A stretch of 64,000 nt of DNA from Oenanthe sinensis (GCA_028671895.1 CM053796.1:26968860-27032859), one strand, 5' to 3'. Numbered from the stretch's first letter, positions 35,401 to 47,124 are shown. Translations and numbers: made by a program. The notes: generated from the letters alone by a model not told the origin.

Positions 35401-36557
35401 CTTGGGACTAACAATTGTGAGGACACATTGCAAGAAGTGCACATTGTGAGGTATAGGTAAAACCCCTAAACTTCTTTGTTTACCATTCATGGTGAATGAA
35501 GTTGTTGAGCCACCTTCACAGGCATTTGAGGGAAACTTGGATTTCTTGCCATATATTCGAATCCTTGTCAACCTTCATAGGAGGAACAGTCCTAGTTCCC
35601 TAACGGGATTTCACATCCGCAGAGCAATCTGTTGATGTTGAGAGGCAATCACTAACAGTTTTCCATGACTGAAAATAGTGAGTTAATTCATCTTCACAGG
35701 TGATTGAGAAAGATGTTGTACATGTCTACTCTCCCAGGAATTCAAATTCTGGAATACATGGATCGCTCAAAACTTAAAGGCATATCACCGTCAACGATCC
35801 AGTGCATGGATTTGCATATGGGGAGTCGGTTGATGCTTAGATAGCTGCTAGTACGCATACCACATTTAACGATCCAGTGCATGGATTTGCATATGGGGAG
35901 ATTGTTGATGCTGAAAGTAGCTGAGCAACAACTCGTAGACTATGATTCAGTTGGTTTACCAATTTGATGAGTCTTTTGAGGATCAGGGTGTTGGGATTTC
36001 AGTCACTCCTGGAATGGAGGAAATTCCAATTTCAGAAGGGTTATTCCCCGACGACGAGCCACGTGTGCATGGATTTGCTCATGGTGAGTTGGGTGATGAC
36101 CTAACTGAAACTCTGTCTGAGATTCTATCTCAGAATCTAGATCTTTAGTGATCGACAACATGCTACAGTCAACGATCCATAATATCTTGGTGAGACTAGC
36201 ATGGATTTACTTTCAGGTACAAATTGCTATAAATGGAATGAGTGCAAGTAAGGGAGAGAAACACTTGAGTGAAGTGAGGGAGTGATACACTTGAGTGAGA
36301 GAAATAGGGAGAGAAATGAGTGGAACACTTACGCTTGAAAGTGTAAACACCAACAGAACGTAGTAGAAGTGAGGAAACCATAGACCAAACACTAACCTTG
36401 CTACTATGCTTGAATCCTGTTACTGAATTTTCCAGCTCTGAAATGTTGAAGAGATTCTTTTCTGGAAGACAAGCTGAAGAAGAGTCTAGCTGAAGCTTAG
36501 TGGGAATGTCCAAACTATTACCTTTGGGTCTATTAATTTATGTTGTTCTCAATCTCA
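29446..36557 (+). other. Non-coding body of the 12-kb element
   Basis: AT-rich at 29450-30230, then mixed composition. Frames are short and unrelated to known retroelement proteins. Visible structure: a direct duplication of ggagtaaacgttcgatctc at about 33080-33121, a repeated cacccgggacc at about 33285-33330, and coding-like repeats at 35791-36090. No gag, protease, integrase, reverse transcriptase or RNase H motif was found. Confidence 0.8.
35791..36148 (+). pseudogene. Relic of a protein with a repeated DPVHGFAYGE motif
   Basis: Three successive stretches, near 35793, 35868 and 36059, read NDPVHGFAYGESVDA, NDPVHGFAYGEIVDAES and EPRVHGFAHGELGDD in translation. The amino-acid repeat is preserved between copies that differ in DNA, while stops separate them. 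The last copy lies in a 68-codon frame (35942-36148). This suggests the element once encoded a protein with short tandem repeats; the family is unknown to me. Confidence 0.5.
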
Positions 36558-37190
36558 AAGGGGGAGACATTAATTTTTAGGCCTAAGGAGGATTTTATAT
36601 TCCATTGGAGGAGAGTTTCTTTTTCGATTGGATGTAGATGATACTTTTATTGTTTTAAAGGATATTCTCAACTAAGGGGGAGAATTTGGTGATACAAGAA
36701 ACGAGATCTCTTGGTGATACAAGAAATGAGATCTGTAAATCCTATCTTGTGGAGGTTACTTAGAGGATATCTAAAGACACAAGGGTGGATTGGAGCTTGC
36801 ATGAACTAAGGGGGAGAATTAGATAAAATTAAAACCTTAGTGATGCAAGGGAGAAATTACTAAAGGGGAGTTTCTTAGTAATTGGTTGGAGCCTAATCCC
36901 TATAGGTGTTGTAGATTTAATTGATTTTCCGTCTGAAGTGGAGAAGTTACTTTTTGTCAAATGGGAAGAAGTTACTTGTCGTACTAAGGGGGAGAAGTTA
37001 TGGAGAATCTTAACATCTTGGTTTGCAGTGCTATATCTTATTCTGAAAAGATATCTAAGGGATTTTGCTCTATTTGTTTGAAGATCTGTCATTGGAACAT
37101 TCTTAGGAGAGGTTCGGCAGAAGATTTCTTTCTAGCACGATCAATGAATGAAAATGAAGATTTCTTTGAAGAGTATCAACTCAGGGGGAG
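36558..37190 (+). repeat. Cluster of polypurine-tract-like motifs upstream of the 3' LTR
   Basis: ctaagggggagaa or close variants occur at about 36558, 36671, 36806, 36861, 36983 and 37181, before the functional tract at 37803. Multiple such tracts between the coding region and the 3' LTR are known in SIRE/Maximus-lineage Copia elements. A 27-bp duplication (ttggtgatacaagaaa...) lies at about 36688-36740. Confidence 0.8.
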
Positions 37191-37802
37191 TTTTTGCTAA
37201 GTAGAAGTTTTCTGGGTAAAGAAGAATGTGAAGGAGATTTTCAAGGGGCATCTGAGAAGTGTCCAAGTGTGTTCTATTTCTTGTTTCAGTGATAGATGAA
37301 GTCAGTGGAATAGTGCAGGAAAAAAAAAGAAAAAGAAAAATATGTTTCCTGGAAATAGAACATCCTGAAGAAAAAGCGGAAATGACTTTCATTCCAAGAG
37401 AGAACAACCGTAAGGGGATAATGAGTTGACCTCTTATGGGGAACATAAAGGGCTGTATGTTCTAGTTCGAATTGCAAGATGAACAAGAATGATTGTTCAG
37501 AAGTCTTTACTAATGATTTGTTTCTTTATTGAAAGAACCCCATCTTTGAAGAACATTGAAGTGGAGAAAGCTAAAGGAAAATGAAATTCAGAAATTCATC
37601 ATTCATTTTCAGCAACTCAGGAAATCTGGATTTAACTGATTATATCTTTCCAGAACCTTTTGTAAATTATTTTCATGTCCAGTACTTTAATTGTTTCTTG
37701 TATGTTAGTTGAGTTATCCTCTAGTAGTTAATTTTATTTAATTGCTTTTGGGAGAGATTGTAAAGGGAAATAGTATTTGATTGCTATTCCATATCAACCA
37801 AA

Positions 37803-37813
37803 TAGGGGGAGAT
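37803..37813 (+). other. Polypurine tract of the 12-kb element
   Basis: taggggggagat-like purine run directly abutting the 3' LTR start. Confidence 0.9.
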
Positions 37814-39270
37814 TGAAAGGGGAGATAGGAGTGAAGGGAAGTAACTCACTGCACTTTCATGTGTAATAGAAATGCTAAATGTAATCTCTGTGTAATGGTT
37901 GATGATAACTCAACAATAGAACAGGACATGTAATAATATGCAGGTGCACATAAATCTTGGATCACAGAGTTCAGTTAAGACAAAGTATCAAAGGATCATC
38001 TACAGACTTGAAGCCCACTGGAAGAAGTTCATTAACATGTTCAGGCCTCAGTGGAGAATAAAAGATGTTGACATCTATTCAAGGATGTGGAAGCTACAGA
38101 AGATTGTCTTAGTCTATGAAGATTTTAGTGCATTACAATCGAAGCAACAAGTAAGGTTTGCAAAGAAGAATGTGGAATCATGTTCGGAATCAAGAGCCCC
38201 TATCAAGACTAGTCACTTATGAACCAGACCGTTGCATCAAGTGTCAGGACATTGGAGGCAAGCTCTCGTCGGTTAATATGATTTTAATCATTCTAAAGTT
38301 GTTGGTTTTCTTGAGTCATGTGGAGGATCAACAAAGGTGGTAAATCAGTGTTGGAGAAATGTCAGCCTAATGGATAAGGGACAGACGGCACAACCTGATT
38401 GGATCTTACTAAAGCTTCACAGATTAGAAGGCCAAATACTTGGACGTGGTGGAGTCACGTATACGGGGCCAAGTATTTGGATAAGGAAGTCTACACAAAT
38501 TGAAGAGTGGAATGGAAATATTTAATTTAATTAAATAAAGTATTTATTTAATTATTTATATATTTTATAAATAAAGATATTCTTTATTTATATTTTATAT
38601 ATTTATTAAATATTACTTTTACATTAAATATTTCCAAAGGCATGCTTTGCACATGACTTTGAAGATATGATTTGAGTGGACAAAAGTAAAAGGTGGAAAA
38701 ACAAAAAGTAACACCTTTTTCAATATATTAAGAAGAAACCCAAGTCATCTTCCAGGGTGAGCATTCGGAAGAGAAAAATGGGGAGAGAGAGAGAGAAAAT
38801 TATTTTCTCTCTCCCCCATGGCCATACTCCATATCTTGAATATTATGGGGCCATGAATTTCTGTGTGTCACCACTCATCTATTCTTCTATTGTAAACATT
38901 GCTAAATCTTGTTTAGAAGATAGGTTTGATTTTTGTCTCCTAGATCTAGAATTTGTAATATTTTTAGAGGAGCCAAAAATCATTTCTTTGTTGTGTTCTT
39001 GAGCTTTTGTTCTTGAACTTGTTGTAGCATCTACCCCACTTCAATGAATATAAAGTTATATTCTTGGATCTTGTTGTGTTGTGTGTTTTGGATGATTTAC
39101 CGTTCATTATCTTGGTTATTTTAATGGTGTTCTTGAGGTTGAAGAAGATGATGAACAGTACCTGGGTTTGAACCAAAGTAATTTTTATGTTGTCCCAAAA
39201 AATAAATAAAAATCAGATTTTTATTTGGGAATCGTATTCACCCCCCCTCTACGATCTCCAGGACCTAACA
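37814..39270 (+). repeat. 3' LTR of the 12-kb element
   Basis: Matches 27213-28650 almost base for base. Differences noticed: a 17-bp stretch (caagagcccctatcaag, near 38191) absent from the 5' copy, one extra ga in the (ga)n run near 38780, and a few substitutions. One substitution changes the TATA box to tatattaag. Confidence 0.96.
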
Positions 39271-40270
39271 GAAATGGTATTATGCATGTCCTTTATGTGG
39301 TGATGAGACAGATCATATTCGGTTGGAACATTGTAAGAAGTGTGTTTATATGGGGAATAGGCGGTGGTTGTCACCAAACCATCGGTACAGAAATATGCCA
39401 TTGGCATTCAATGGCGAATTTGAAGCACGAGGTGCTCCTCCTATAATATTGGGTGAAGAAGTGTTTAAAAAAGTTAAAAAACTAAACATACATTTTGGTA
39501 AGGAATTTGCGAAGGATGTTCCTTCAAGGGTTTGGAAGAAGTGTTCAATATTCTTTGAACTAAGTTATTGGAACGACCTCTACATTAGACATTTTATTGA
39601 TCTCATGCATGTATAGAAAAATATTTTTGAGAGCCTAATTGGTACAATGCTTAGTGTCCCAGGTAAAACCAAAGACTGTCTCAATGCAAGGATGGATATG
39701 ATGGAGATGGGAATACGAGACGAATTAGCCCCTATGGAGAAACCAAACAGAAAACCTTATTTACCACCAGCTGCCCATATTTATCTAGGGATGAAAAGAA
39801 AGTATTACTCCAAACACTCCATTCGGTCAAGGTGTCAGAATGATACTCATCCAACATCAATAATCTTGTTTCTTTAAGTGACTTGAAATTAAAGGGTTTG
39901 AAACCACATGATTGTCATGTCATAATAGAGAATTTGCTTCCAATTCCTATACATTCTATCTTACAAGAAAATGTGCGAATAACGATCACAAAATTGTATT
40001 GGTTGTTTAAATTAATGAGTAGTAATGCCATTTATCAAGGAAGGTTGTTGTATCTACAACGAAAAATTGTTGAGACACTTTGTGAGATTGAGATGTATTT
40101 TCCACCATCCTTTTTTGACATCATGATTCATCCAACCCTGCACATGATTTATGAGACTAAGATGTGTGGTACTGCTCGTATAAGATTGATGTACCCAGTC
40201 GAACGATATTTGAAAATATTAAAAGAATATGTGATGAATAGGTCTCGACCAGAGCGTTGCATCGCAGAAT
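39271..40270 (+). pseudogene. CACTA-1 tnp2 transposase, C-terminal segment
   Basis: Continues from 27212 with WYYACPLCGDETDHIRLEHCKKC (a Cys-rich stretch), WLSPNHRYRN, WKKCSIFFELSYWNDL and RHFIDLMHV. After a stop it continues with KNIFESLIGTMLSVPGKTKD and LNARMDMMEMGIRDEL, the end of the tnp2 core. A DUF4218-like domain follows from about 39870: LKGLKPHDCHVIIENLLP, TITKLYWLFKLMSS, EIEMYFPPSFFDIMIHPTLH and YLKILKEYVMNRSRPERCIAE. The coding sequence stops in a deletion: compared with the copy at 4138-4690, about 240 bp or more after gcatcgcag are missing. Confidence 0.95.
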
Positions 40271-40445
40271 AGGAAGAGGTGCAAATTAGAAAATATTTAT
40301 GAACTATTTTTTAAATGTAACAACTAAAAAAAATTATATTTTTAAAAAAATTATAACTTACATAGCATTTTTATAAACAATATACAAGTATATATTTTTT
40401 AAAAGCTACATCACTTACATAGCATTTTGTAAACACTATACAAGT
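40271..40445 (+). repeat. CACTA-1 3' subterminal repeats, truncated
   Basis: cttacatagcatttt and actatacaagt repeats as at 4715-4800. Similarity to that copy breaks off after caagt at 40445, where CACTA-2 sequence begins. Confidence 0.8.
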
Positions 40446-40980
40446 CTATTCCGACTGCCGGAACGGTCGGTTTTAACTAAACCCGATTGAAATAAGTGGT
40501 CAGGTTAAACCTAGTCGGTTTCAAGGAAAAATGGTTGGTTTTAGCCTTGACCAGGGTTGACTCGTATTGACCCCACAATACTGACATGACAGTGGGACCA
40601 ACACACGTGGCACTGCCACATAAGCTTCAAATCCGACCGCTTAAACTGACTAATTATCGGTCAATTTAGGTAAAACCGACCATACCACAAAGGTGGTCGG
40701 TTTTGGGTTTTCCCCACTTTGTTGAGGTTCTATGCCACGCGTGTGGGTCCAACACACGTGTCAATGGCCAAATAGGAAAAAACGCAGTCCAAAACCGACC
40801 GGTACTCCCGACTGACTAGCAGTCGGTTTTACTAAACTCGGCCGTTAGTGCAAAAACGGTCGGGCTTGTGACAATTACCACATTATTTGTACGAACCCAA
40901 CCGTACTAAACCCGACCACCTAGTTATGAGTTCGATCGGATTAATGAATAAGACGGTCAGTTAAATGTGGGATGCGGTCA
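40446..40980. repeat. CACTA-2 left subterminal repeats
   Basis: Dense direct and inverted copies of ggtcggtttt, aaaccgacc and acccgacc. The stretch cgttagtgcaaaaacggtcg with its 3' neighbours (about 40850-40920) has a close relative at 44636-44710. Confidence 0.85.
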
Positions 40981-41372
40981 GTTAAGGCAATCGATTATGT
41001 TTGTAATTTTTTTTCTACAGGTTTCAATTCATTTTACCATTTCTATTCATTACATCCAATTAGCAAATACGAAATAACATCCAAACCAATTCAGATCACA
41101 ACCAAAACCATAAAATACCAAAACCAATTCAGGTCTAAACATTCATCATATATATATACAATTCACAATACCAAATTCAACATACCAAAACGATAGCATA
41201 AACAAATGCGATCAAACCAACATAAACCAATTCACAATACTAAATCAACACTCACCAACATAAAATACAACATAAATAAAATCATAATAGAAACTAAACC
41301 AATCCAACCAACATAGAACAATGTCAAAATATTCACATTTATAGAGTCTATTAAATGACCAAGATGAAGAGA
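40981..41372. other. AC-rich 3' region of the tnp1-like gene
   Basis: Repetitive accaattca / ccaaacca sequence on the plus strand and no coding signal. It probably includes the 3' UTR of the minus-strand gene. Confidence 0.45.
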
Positions 41373-43353
41373 TCACTCTTCGCCACCGTCATCATGCACA
41401 TCGTCTCTACCGCCATCATTCGACCCATTTCCTTGGTCGCCATCATCACCCCCATTGCCTTGGCCATCACCGGCATCATGCTCTTGATCACCTTTTTGAG
41501 CCCTTCATATCGCCCATATATAAGATTAACAAACTCATTAATATACATTAATAGAATATAAAGTAGACATATTATAATACCACACATTAACAATTAAAAT
41601 ATTTTACCTCTTCATTTGCATTTTCATATTTTCTATATACCGATTAGAGAATTTCCCCCATAGATGAGTTACCTCCCCAAAAATAGCATTAGAAAATGCT
41701 TGTTTACCGGATTCCGGGTTGGCTTGCATTTCAAGAGAAACATTAGCAATATTCTCCAATTAGGCAAAGGTGGGGAGAATGATAGACGCTCGGATTATCT
41801 TATGTGTCACGCAATATACCCCCCACCACATTATAGAAGAGCGGGTCTGAGATGAAGGATCCTCCACATTGCCCACCTTGGCTTGAAGATCCCTCCCCAC
41901 TGGCGGTCTGGGCATGATAATTGGTGGCAAGATTTGGGAGGAGGCTTGATGTAGGGATTCGAGGATATCCAATAAGTCGATTCTTCAGGAGTCTTGTACT
42001 TCTCAGAATAGTTGCTTGAAGCCACCATTCAAGTGGATGGGTAGTTTCTTCCTCTCCATCAGGTTGACTTGCAAAATACTCTCGGTTCTGATAAACTATA
42101 TTCACGTATCGGGCCTGCAAAACAAATTAAAGACACATATACCAAATCACAATTACAAGCATTGCATATATAGCCTAAAATTAAAAAGGTGGGAGAAATT
42201 AATACCACAATCATCCTACTTTCTTCGGTCAAAAAATTGACTTTTTGCAGGATTTCATCTATTACAACTTGCTTATCTCTTGGCTTCTTTGTGTCAAGCT
42301 TTTCAAACCACCAAGGTTGGGAAAATTTCTTTCCAACCTTTTCCACGTCAAGTAACATCAAATAATTAAGAAAGAGACTAATAATAGAAATTTCACACAC
42401 ATTACATAGACACACTTACATCTTCCATTTTCGTGAATGATTTTGCTCCCGAGCTATGCAAATGTTGTAACTTTACCCGGTTCTCAGAGGCAACTCTAGC
42501 GCAGTGAGTGTGAGCTTTACTACTACAATAGTCCACAAGCTCCTTCCAAAAATCATTATAAAAATATCCCAGATTAACATCAAGCAAAGAAGATTCCTTG
42601 CGTCTAGCATCTTTAATCGCCTTCCTCTTCATCTTGTTTAGAGTGTGCTTGATTTCATTTTGAATGTGTGTATAAATCCTATCATAAGCCTCTTGATTAG
42701 TAGATCTATCATTGTGTACATAATATCTTTACAAAGATGAAATAAAAAAAAACATCGTCAATACTAAAGCACTAAATTAAACCCAAATACAATAATTCAA
42801 TGACTTACATTAAACTCTGTAATCACATCTGTGATCCACTTTGGCTTGTGTTCCACAATATCTCTCCATGTGAAAAACTTTTATGGCAACGTTGATCACA
42901 TTATTTGTAGGATGGTTTTTTTAGCCTCTACATCCTTGATACTACAGGCAAATTGAAAATCATTAGAAGATAAACATGGAAAACATATACGAATTGAACT
43001 AATAATAAATGAGGAGTCGAGATAAAATATATTATCCATGTTGGATACATATAGGACGTCGAACAATCGGAACATTTCTCCATATTCCAATTGAATGTGT
43101 ACGAGGCAGCGTCGTACAAACAATTTCTTGAGCTTCATGTGCCGACTCTCGATCCTCCTCCATCCTTTCTTGCTCGTCAATGGGCTCCTCTTCTTCCTCT
43201 TCCTCGTCCTCTTCGAATTCATCCCTCAATCTAGAATGCCGAATAGATTAACTTGCATGAGCCACTTTCTTTCCTTTACCGTTGTTCTTGTGACCATTTC
43301 CAACTTTCTTTTTCCCCTTATTTTTATCACCATCTTTTCCCCCTTTTTTAGCC
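41373..43353 (-). pseudogene. CACTA-2 tnp1-like (Transposase_24 / Ptta) gene
   Basis: A multi-exon minus-strand gene. Exon 1 starts MAKKGGKDGDKNKG, a Lys/Gly-rich start, and after one in-frame TAA continues SIRHSRLRDEFEED into a Glu-rich stretch (43353-about 43030). Later exons read FFTWRDIVEHKPKWITDVITEFN (near 42880-42812, donor gtaagt) and KRKAIKDARRKESS...LVDYCSSKA...ENRVKLQHLHSSGAKSFTKMED (about 42735-42421, donor gtaagt). Then come VEKVGKKFSQPWWFEKLDTKK, ARYVNIVYQNREYF (acceptor tttttgcag at 42120), LENIANVSLEMQANPESGK...VTHLWGKFSNRYIENM, and a Gly/Asp-rich tail ending at 41373. The HSSGAKSF motif is the hallmark of plant transposase Ptta/En/Spm proteins, which bind subterminal repeats. 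The stop and frame breaks suggest it is dead. Confidence 0.75.
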
Positions 43354-44159
43354 ATAAGGGCCGAGATGATGACAAATAACATGAGAAAGCTGACGCCATG
43401 AAAGATAAACATCAGCCTACATACAAGATTTAAATATAAGATAGTAATGTAACGATCATATAAGAGATAAATTCGAATAAAATTATATATAATCACAATA
43501 ATTGTCAATAATTATACATATGAAATCATAAACACTCAATATATATATATATATATATATATTAAAAATACTAAAAACAAACCCCACGAACTCCATGCAA
43601 CATAAATTCCATATATACACACAAACTTAAACACTACAAAATAGGTAATCTAAAACATTAATAATTTTGAACTAAATAATAGTATTTTCAAACCATTATC
43701 GAAGCCAAATTCAATAATCACAACCACATAGTCACAATAACAATTATAAATGAAATAACCTATATACAATATAAATGGACCAATTTAAGAAAAAACTACA
43801 TCTAATTATATGCAAAAATAAATAAGTACATACACAAGTCATATATTCCACATATAATCATATAAAATTTAAAATCGAGTAAGAGAATAGATTTTGTACC
43901 TCCGTAAGAAACCCATTTGCTAACACATTTCCAAACCCACTTCGACTCTTCATTCGTCTTGCTTTAAACCCACTACCATTGCAAAGAATTGCTAACATCG
44001 ACATTATAATAAAGTGTTGAGAGAGTGAGAGTAGAGTTGAGTGTAGTAGTGAAGCCATTGATTGATTGCAAAGAGTAGAGAGAGATATCGAGGGAGATAG
44101 TACATAGAGACATAGAGGGTAATTAGGAGTTAGAGTAAAAAGAAAAGAAAGAAGGGTGG
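43354..44159 (-). other. Leader region of the tnp1-like gene
   Basis: AT-rich, with an (AT)n run at about 43537-43562. A 66-codon minus frame at 44058-43858 (MASLLHSTLLSLS...) may be a leader exon or a chance frame. Confidence 0.4.
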
Positions 44160-44900
44160 GGCGGTTTTTAACCCACCCAAGAATAAACCTCGTTTAAGTT
44201 GCAGTCGGGTTTGACTATTGGTTTCCCCTTATGGCAGTAAATTAGAAATTTTCACCAAAAAAACTTTAAATTTTATATTTCCCTCCAATTTTAAATTACA
44301 TTTTAATCTTTTTATAAATAAATTTTAATAATAAAATGATATAAATATATAATAAATTATTATTACATATAAAAATAATAGAAAATCTTTTTATTAATTT
44401 TATTAGAATATTATAAATATTAATATAAATAATATTATTGTTATTATTATATATTATAATTATTATTTTTAAATAATAATAATAATATTAATTAAATATT
44501 ATTAATAATTATTATTAATTAAATATTATTATTATTATTATTAATATTAAGTATTATTATTATTATAAATTATTATTAATACATAATTATTATAGAGCAA
44601 ACCCGACCACTTGTTAGTCGGTTTACATAAACCCGACCATTTGTGCAAAAACGGTTGGGCTTGTGACAGTTACCACATTATTTTTACAAATCCGATCAAC
44701 TAAACCGACCGTGTAAAGAAACCCGAATACTTTAAACCGACCATCCCTATTAGGGATGGGGTCGGGTTTATAAAGAACACGGTCGGTTTTATTAAGAATA
44801 CAGTCGGGTTTGTAAGAATTCTATGGTCAGTTATGGTCGGATTTGGGCCCTGAGCGGTCGGTTTTGTCTGTAGTTTTCTGGTCTGCAATTTTCTTATCCT
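44160..44900. repeat. Internal ggtcgggttt repeat block of CACTA-2 with AT-rich core
   Basis: Subterminal-type repeats at 44160-44220 and 44596-44875 surround a low-complexity attattatt stretch (44225-44595). The sequence at 44755-44875 (acggtcggttttatta, gtcgggtttg, gggccctgagcggtcgg) parallels 58860-58975 at the right end. It ends gtctgtagtttt, which resembles a decayed CACTA terminus. Confidence 0.75.
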
Positions 44901-44929
44901 GCATCAAACCAATTAACCATCCATAAAAA

Positions 44930-45170
44930 ACATACCCAAACCACAAACAATAATTAATAACCAATTTGAAACCATAAACCAATCTAAAATCAATTTGAAA
45001 CCATAAACGAATCTAAAACCAATCTAAAACCATAAACCAATCTAAAATCAATCCAAAATCATAAACCAATCAAAAATCAATCCAAAACCATAAACCAATG
45101 TAAAATCAATCCAAAACCATAAACCAATGTAAAATCAATCCAAAACCATAAACCAATCCAAAATCACAAA
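44930..45170. repeat. Minisatellite, about 30-bp unit
   Basis: About eight copies of ccataaaccaatctaaaatc or close variants (gtaaaatcaatccaaaa) in direct succession. Confidence 0.9.
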
Positions 45171-45198
45171 ATTTATTACAATTAATCGTAATCGGATT

Positions 45199-45558
45199 CT
45201 TGTTCTTTTTATTCGTCATCCACTTAATCTTCATCTTCATCTTCTTCTTCCTCATCATCTTCATCTTCGTCTTCCTCATCTTCTTCATCTTCCTCCTCCT
45301 CCTCTTCCTCTTCTACTTGTCCTTGTTGATTTTGTATGATTGGTGCATATTGTGCGAAGTGAACAATCAAAGAAAATAACATAGAAGGTCTTGATTAATT
45401 TTCTTGAAAAGCTTCATCTTCCCAAGATGAATTTAATAATTCATCAAAGGGATGACATTTGTCTGTAATAACCGTATATATATTATTTTGTGGTGATAGT
45501 ACACTAGGAGCATAGTACACTTGATTAGCTTGACTAACTAAGATAAACACCTAGTTTG
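45199..45558 (-). pseudogene. CACTA-2 tnp2 transposase, C-terminal end
   Basis: On the minus strand just inside the Copia insertion the frame reads VFILVSQANQVYYAPSVLS, the core of the DUF4216 domain that ends many tnp2-type proteins. It continues through CHPFDELLNSSWEDEAF to a long Asp/Glu tail coded by gat/gaa triplets (45320-45205). The upstream part is at 54618-57612. Stops interrupt the acidic tail. Confidence 0.85.
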
Positions 45559-47111
45559 TGTTAGTGTAGGTGCCCTAGAGGCAATACAATGTTTCCTTTA
45601 ATAAACCTTTATGTCATTTGATTATTCAATAAACGTATTTATTATGACTTTAATTACTGCGATATATTTGTTAGCATAATAAATGTCCTTAGAATCATGA
45701 TACACGTTATATAGTTTAAGTACATGACTTGAACTTGAGATTATATAATATATCATATTCTTAAATGTCCCTAGTCGAGTATTATTATTATAGGACAATA
45801 ATAATACATAAATAGACTAGTATGTTGTTTGACAGATAACCATATCTCATTGGTTATAAGTATGGGGATACTAAAGTCAATGCATAGGTACATGTAGGAG
45901 TACGTGGTACTGGACAGACCCACAGTGAGATTCTTCATGTTTAATAAAGTCATAAGAAAGACTCACAGTGATAATGGTGTAATGATCCTCTGACTTGAGA
46001 TCATTATATTTCTATACGAGGATTAATATACTCTGACTACATTAAAAGTTACCTTTGACCGGGTGATGATAAAAGTGGACATCGGGTATATCATGAGTCG
46101 TATGAGAAATATGAATGATAGATAAAGGATTTAACCCTCCTATAATTAGGAGAGATATTATTGGCCTCTTGATTGAGTGAGACTATAAAATGCATGGCCG
46201 TGCTCAAATAATGATTTGTTTTTCCATAGTCTACTCATGGATCAAGTAAACCCGGATTAAATGTTGAAGAGGATGACTAAACACATGCCTCGAGTTTAAT
46301 CTATAATATATTTGGTTAAAGGGATTATATTACACGGAAACATTAATCATGAAAGGTTTTATCAAATCACGATTTAATTATTGTTTAATTGGATAGCAAT
46401 GATGTATTACTAGATACCGCTCATTGTTTATAATTTTATTGGAGAATAAAATTATTGCTAATTAAATAATAGCCTATAGGGTCACACACATAGAGCACCT
46501 AGTGGAATAGTTAATTTAAATTATAGATTTAAATTAATTGATGATTATTTGAATTTTATTATATTAATTAAGTGAGACTTAATTAATTAAAATAATATAA
46601 ATTCGAATTTGAATAATTGTATTTCTGCCAATAATAATTAAGTGTGACTTAGTTATTAATTAAATAATAAAAGCATGTTTTATTATTTAATCCTATGCCT
46701 ACATGGGTTAGGTTTTGCTAAAAAGGCCCATTAACCAATCATTATAAATAGATAATGATAGGTTAAATGAATAGTACGTTTTATATGATAAAACCCTAGA
46801 GGCAGAGCAAGGAGGCAGCAAAGGCAGTCATTCGAATTCATCAAAGGAGGCTAGTACATCCATCCCGTGATCAAGACCGTGAGACGTTCTTGAAGGTGCT
46901 CGTGTGGATACCATAGAGGTGCTTTCGAGAGGAAGACACAAAATCGTGATAGCAAGGATCTCCGTTGAGTTCGTGAAAGTCAAGACAAGAATAGGTATGA
47001 TTCTGTTTACCATAATCCGTCAAGTCTTATACATGATCCTGCGTTAGGGTTCCGATTTTTTTTTGTTATTTTTACGTTTATCCGCTGCGTTTTATGCCTC
47101 GGAACCCAACA
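45559..47111 (+). repeat. 5' LTR of the intact Copia
   Basis: Starts TGTTAGTGTAGG, ends cggaacccaaca. TATA box tataaata at 46743-46750 in front of the presumed transcribed part. The middle is rich in ttaattaat-type sequence. Confidence 0.98.
46743..46750 (+). promoter_or_regulatory. LTR TATA box
   Basis: tataaata in the second half of the LTR, about 370 bp before the LTR end, present again in the 3' LTR at 54244-54251. Confidence 0.55.
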
Positions 47112-47112
47112 A

Positions 47113-47124
47113 TGGTATCAGAGC
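47113..47124 (+). other. Primer-binding site of the intact Copia
   Basis: tggtatcagagc, complementary to initiator-Met tRNA, 2 bp after the LTR. Confidence 0.96.

Larger units (their letters stand above)
27213..39270 (+). mobile_element. 12-kb LTR element without gag or pol (LARD-like), inside CACTA-1
   Basis: Complete LTRs (1438 and 1457 bp), an initiator-Met primer site, a polypurine tract, and a perfect 5-bp target duplication gaaat at 27208-27212 and 39271-39275. Removing the element and one gaaat rejoins the transposase frame exactly (VK|WYYACPLCG). The 9.16-kb internal region has no frame above about 110 codons and no recognisable enzyme. The LTRs differ by about three base changes and two small indels by eye, so the insertion is recent. 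The polypurine cluster and primer type suggest derivation from a SIRE-like Copia ancestor. Confidence 0.96.

Noticed and set aside
45199..45330. Plus-strand Ser/Phe-rich or minus Lys/Met-rich frames near 45100-45300
   Set aside because: These are other-frame readings of the acidic tail codons of the CACTA-2 transposase and the neighbouring minisatellite.
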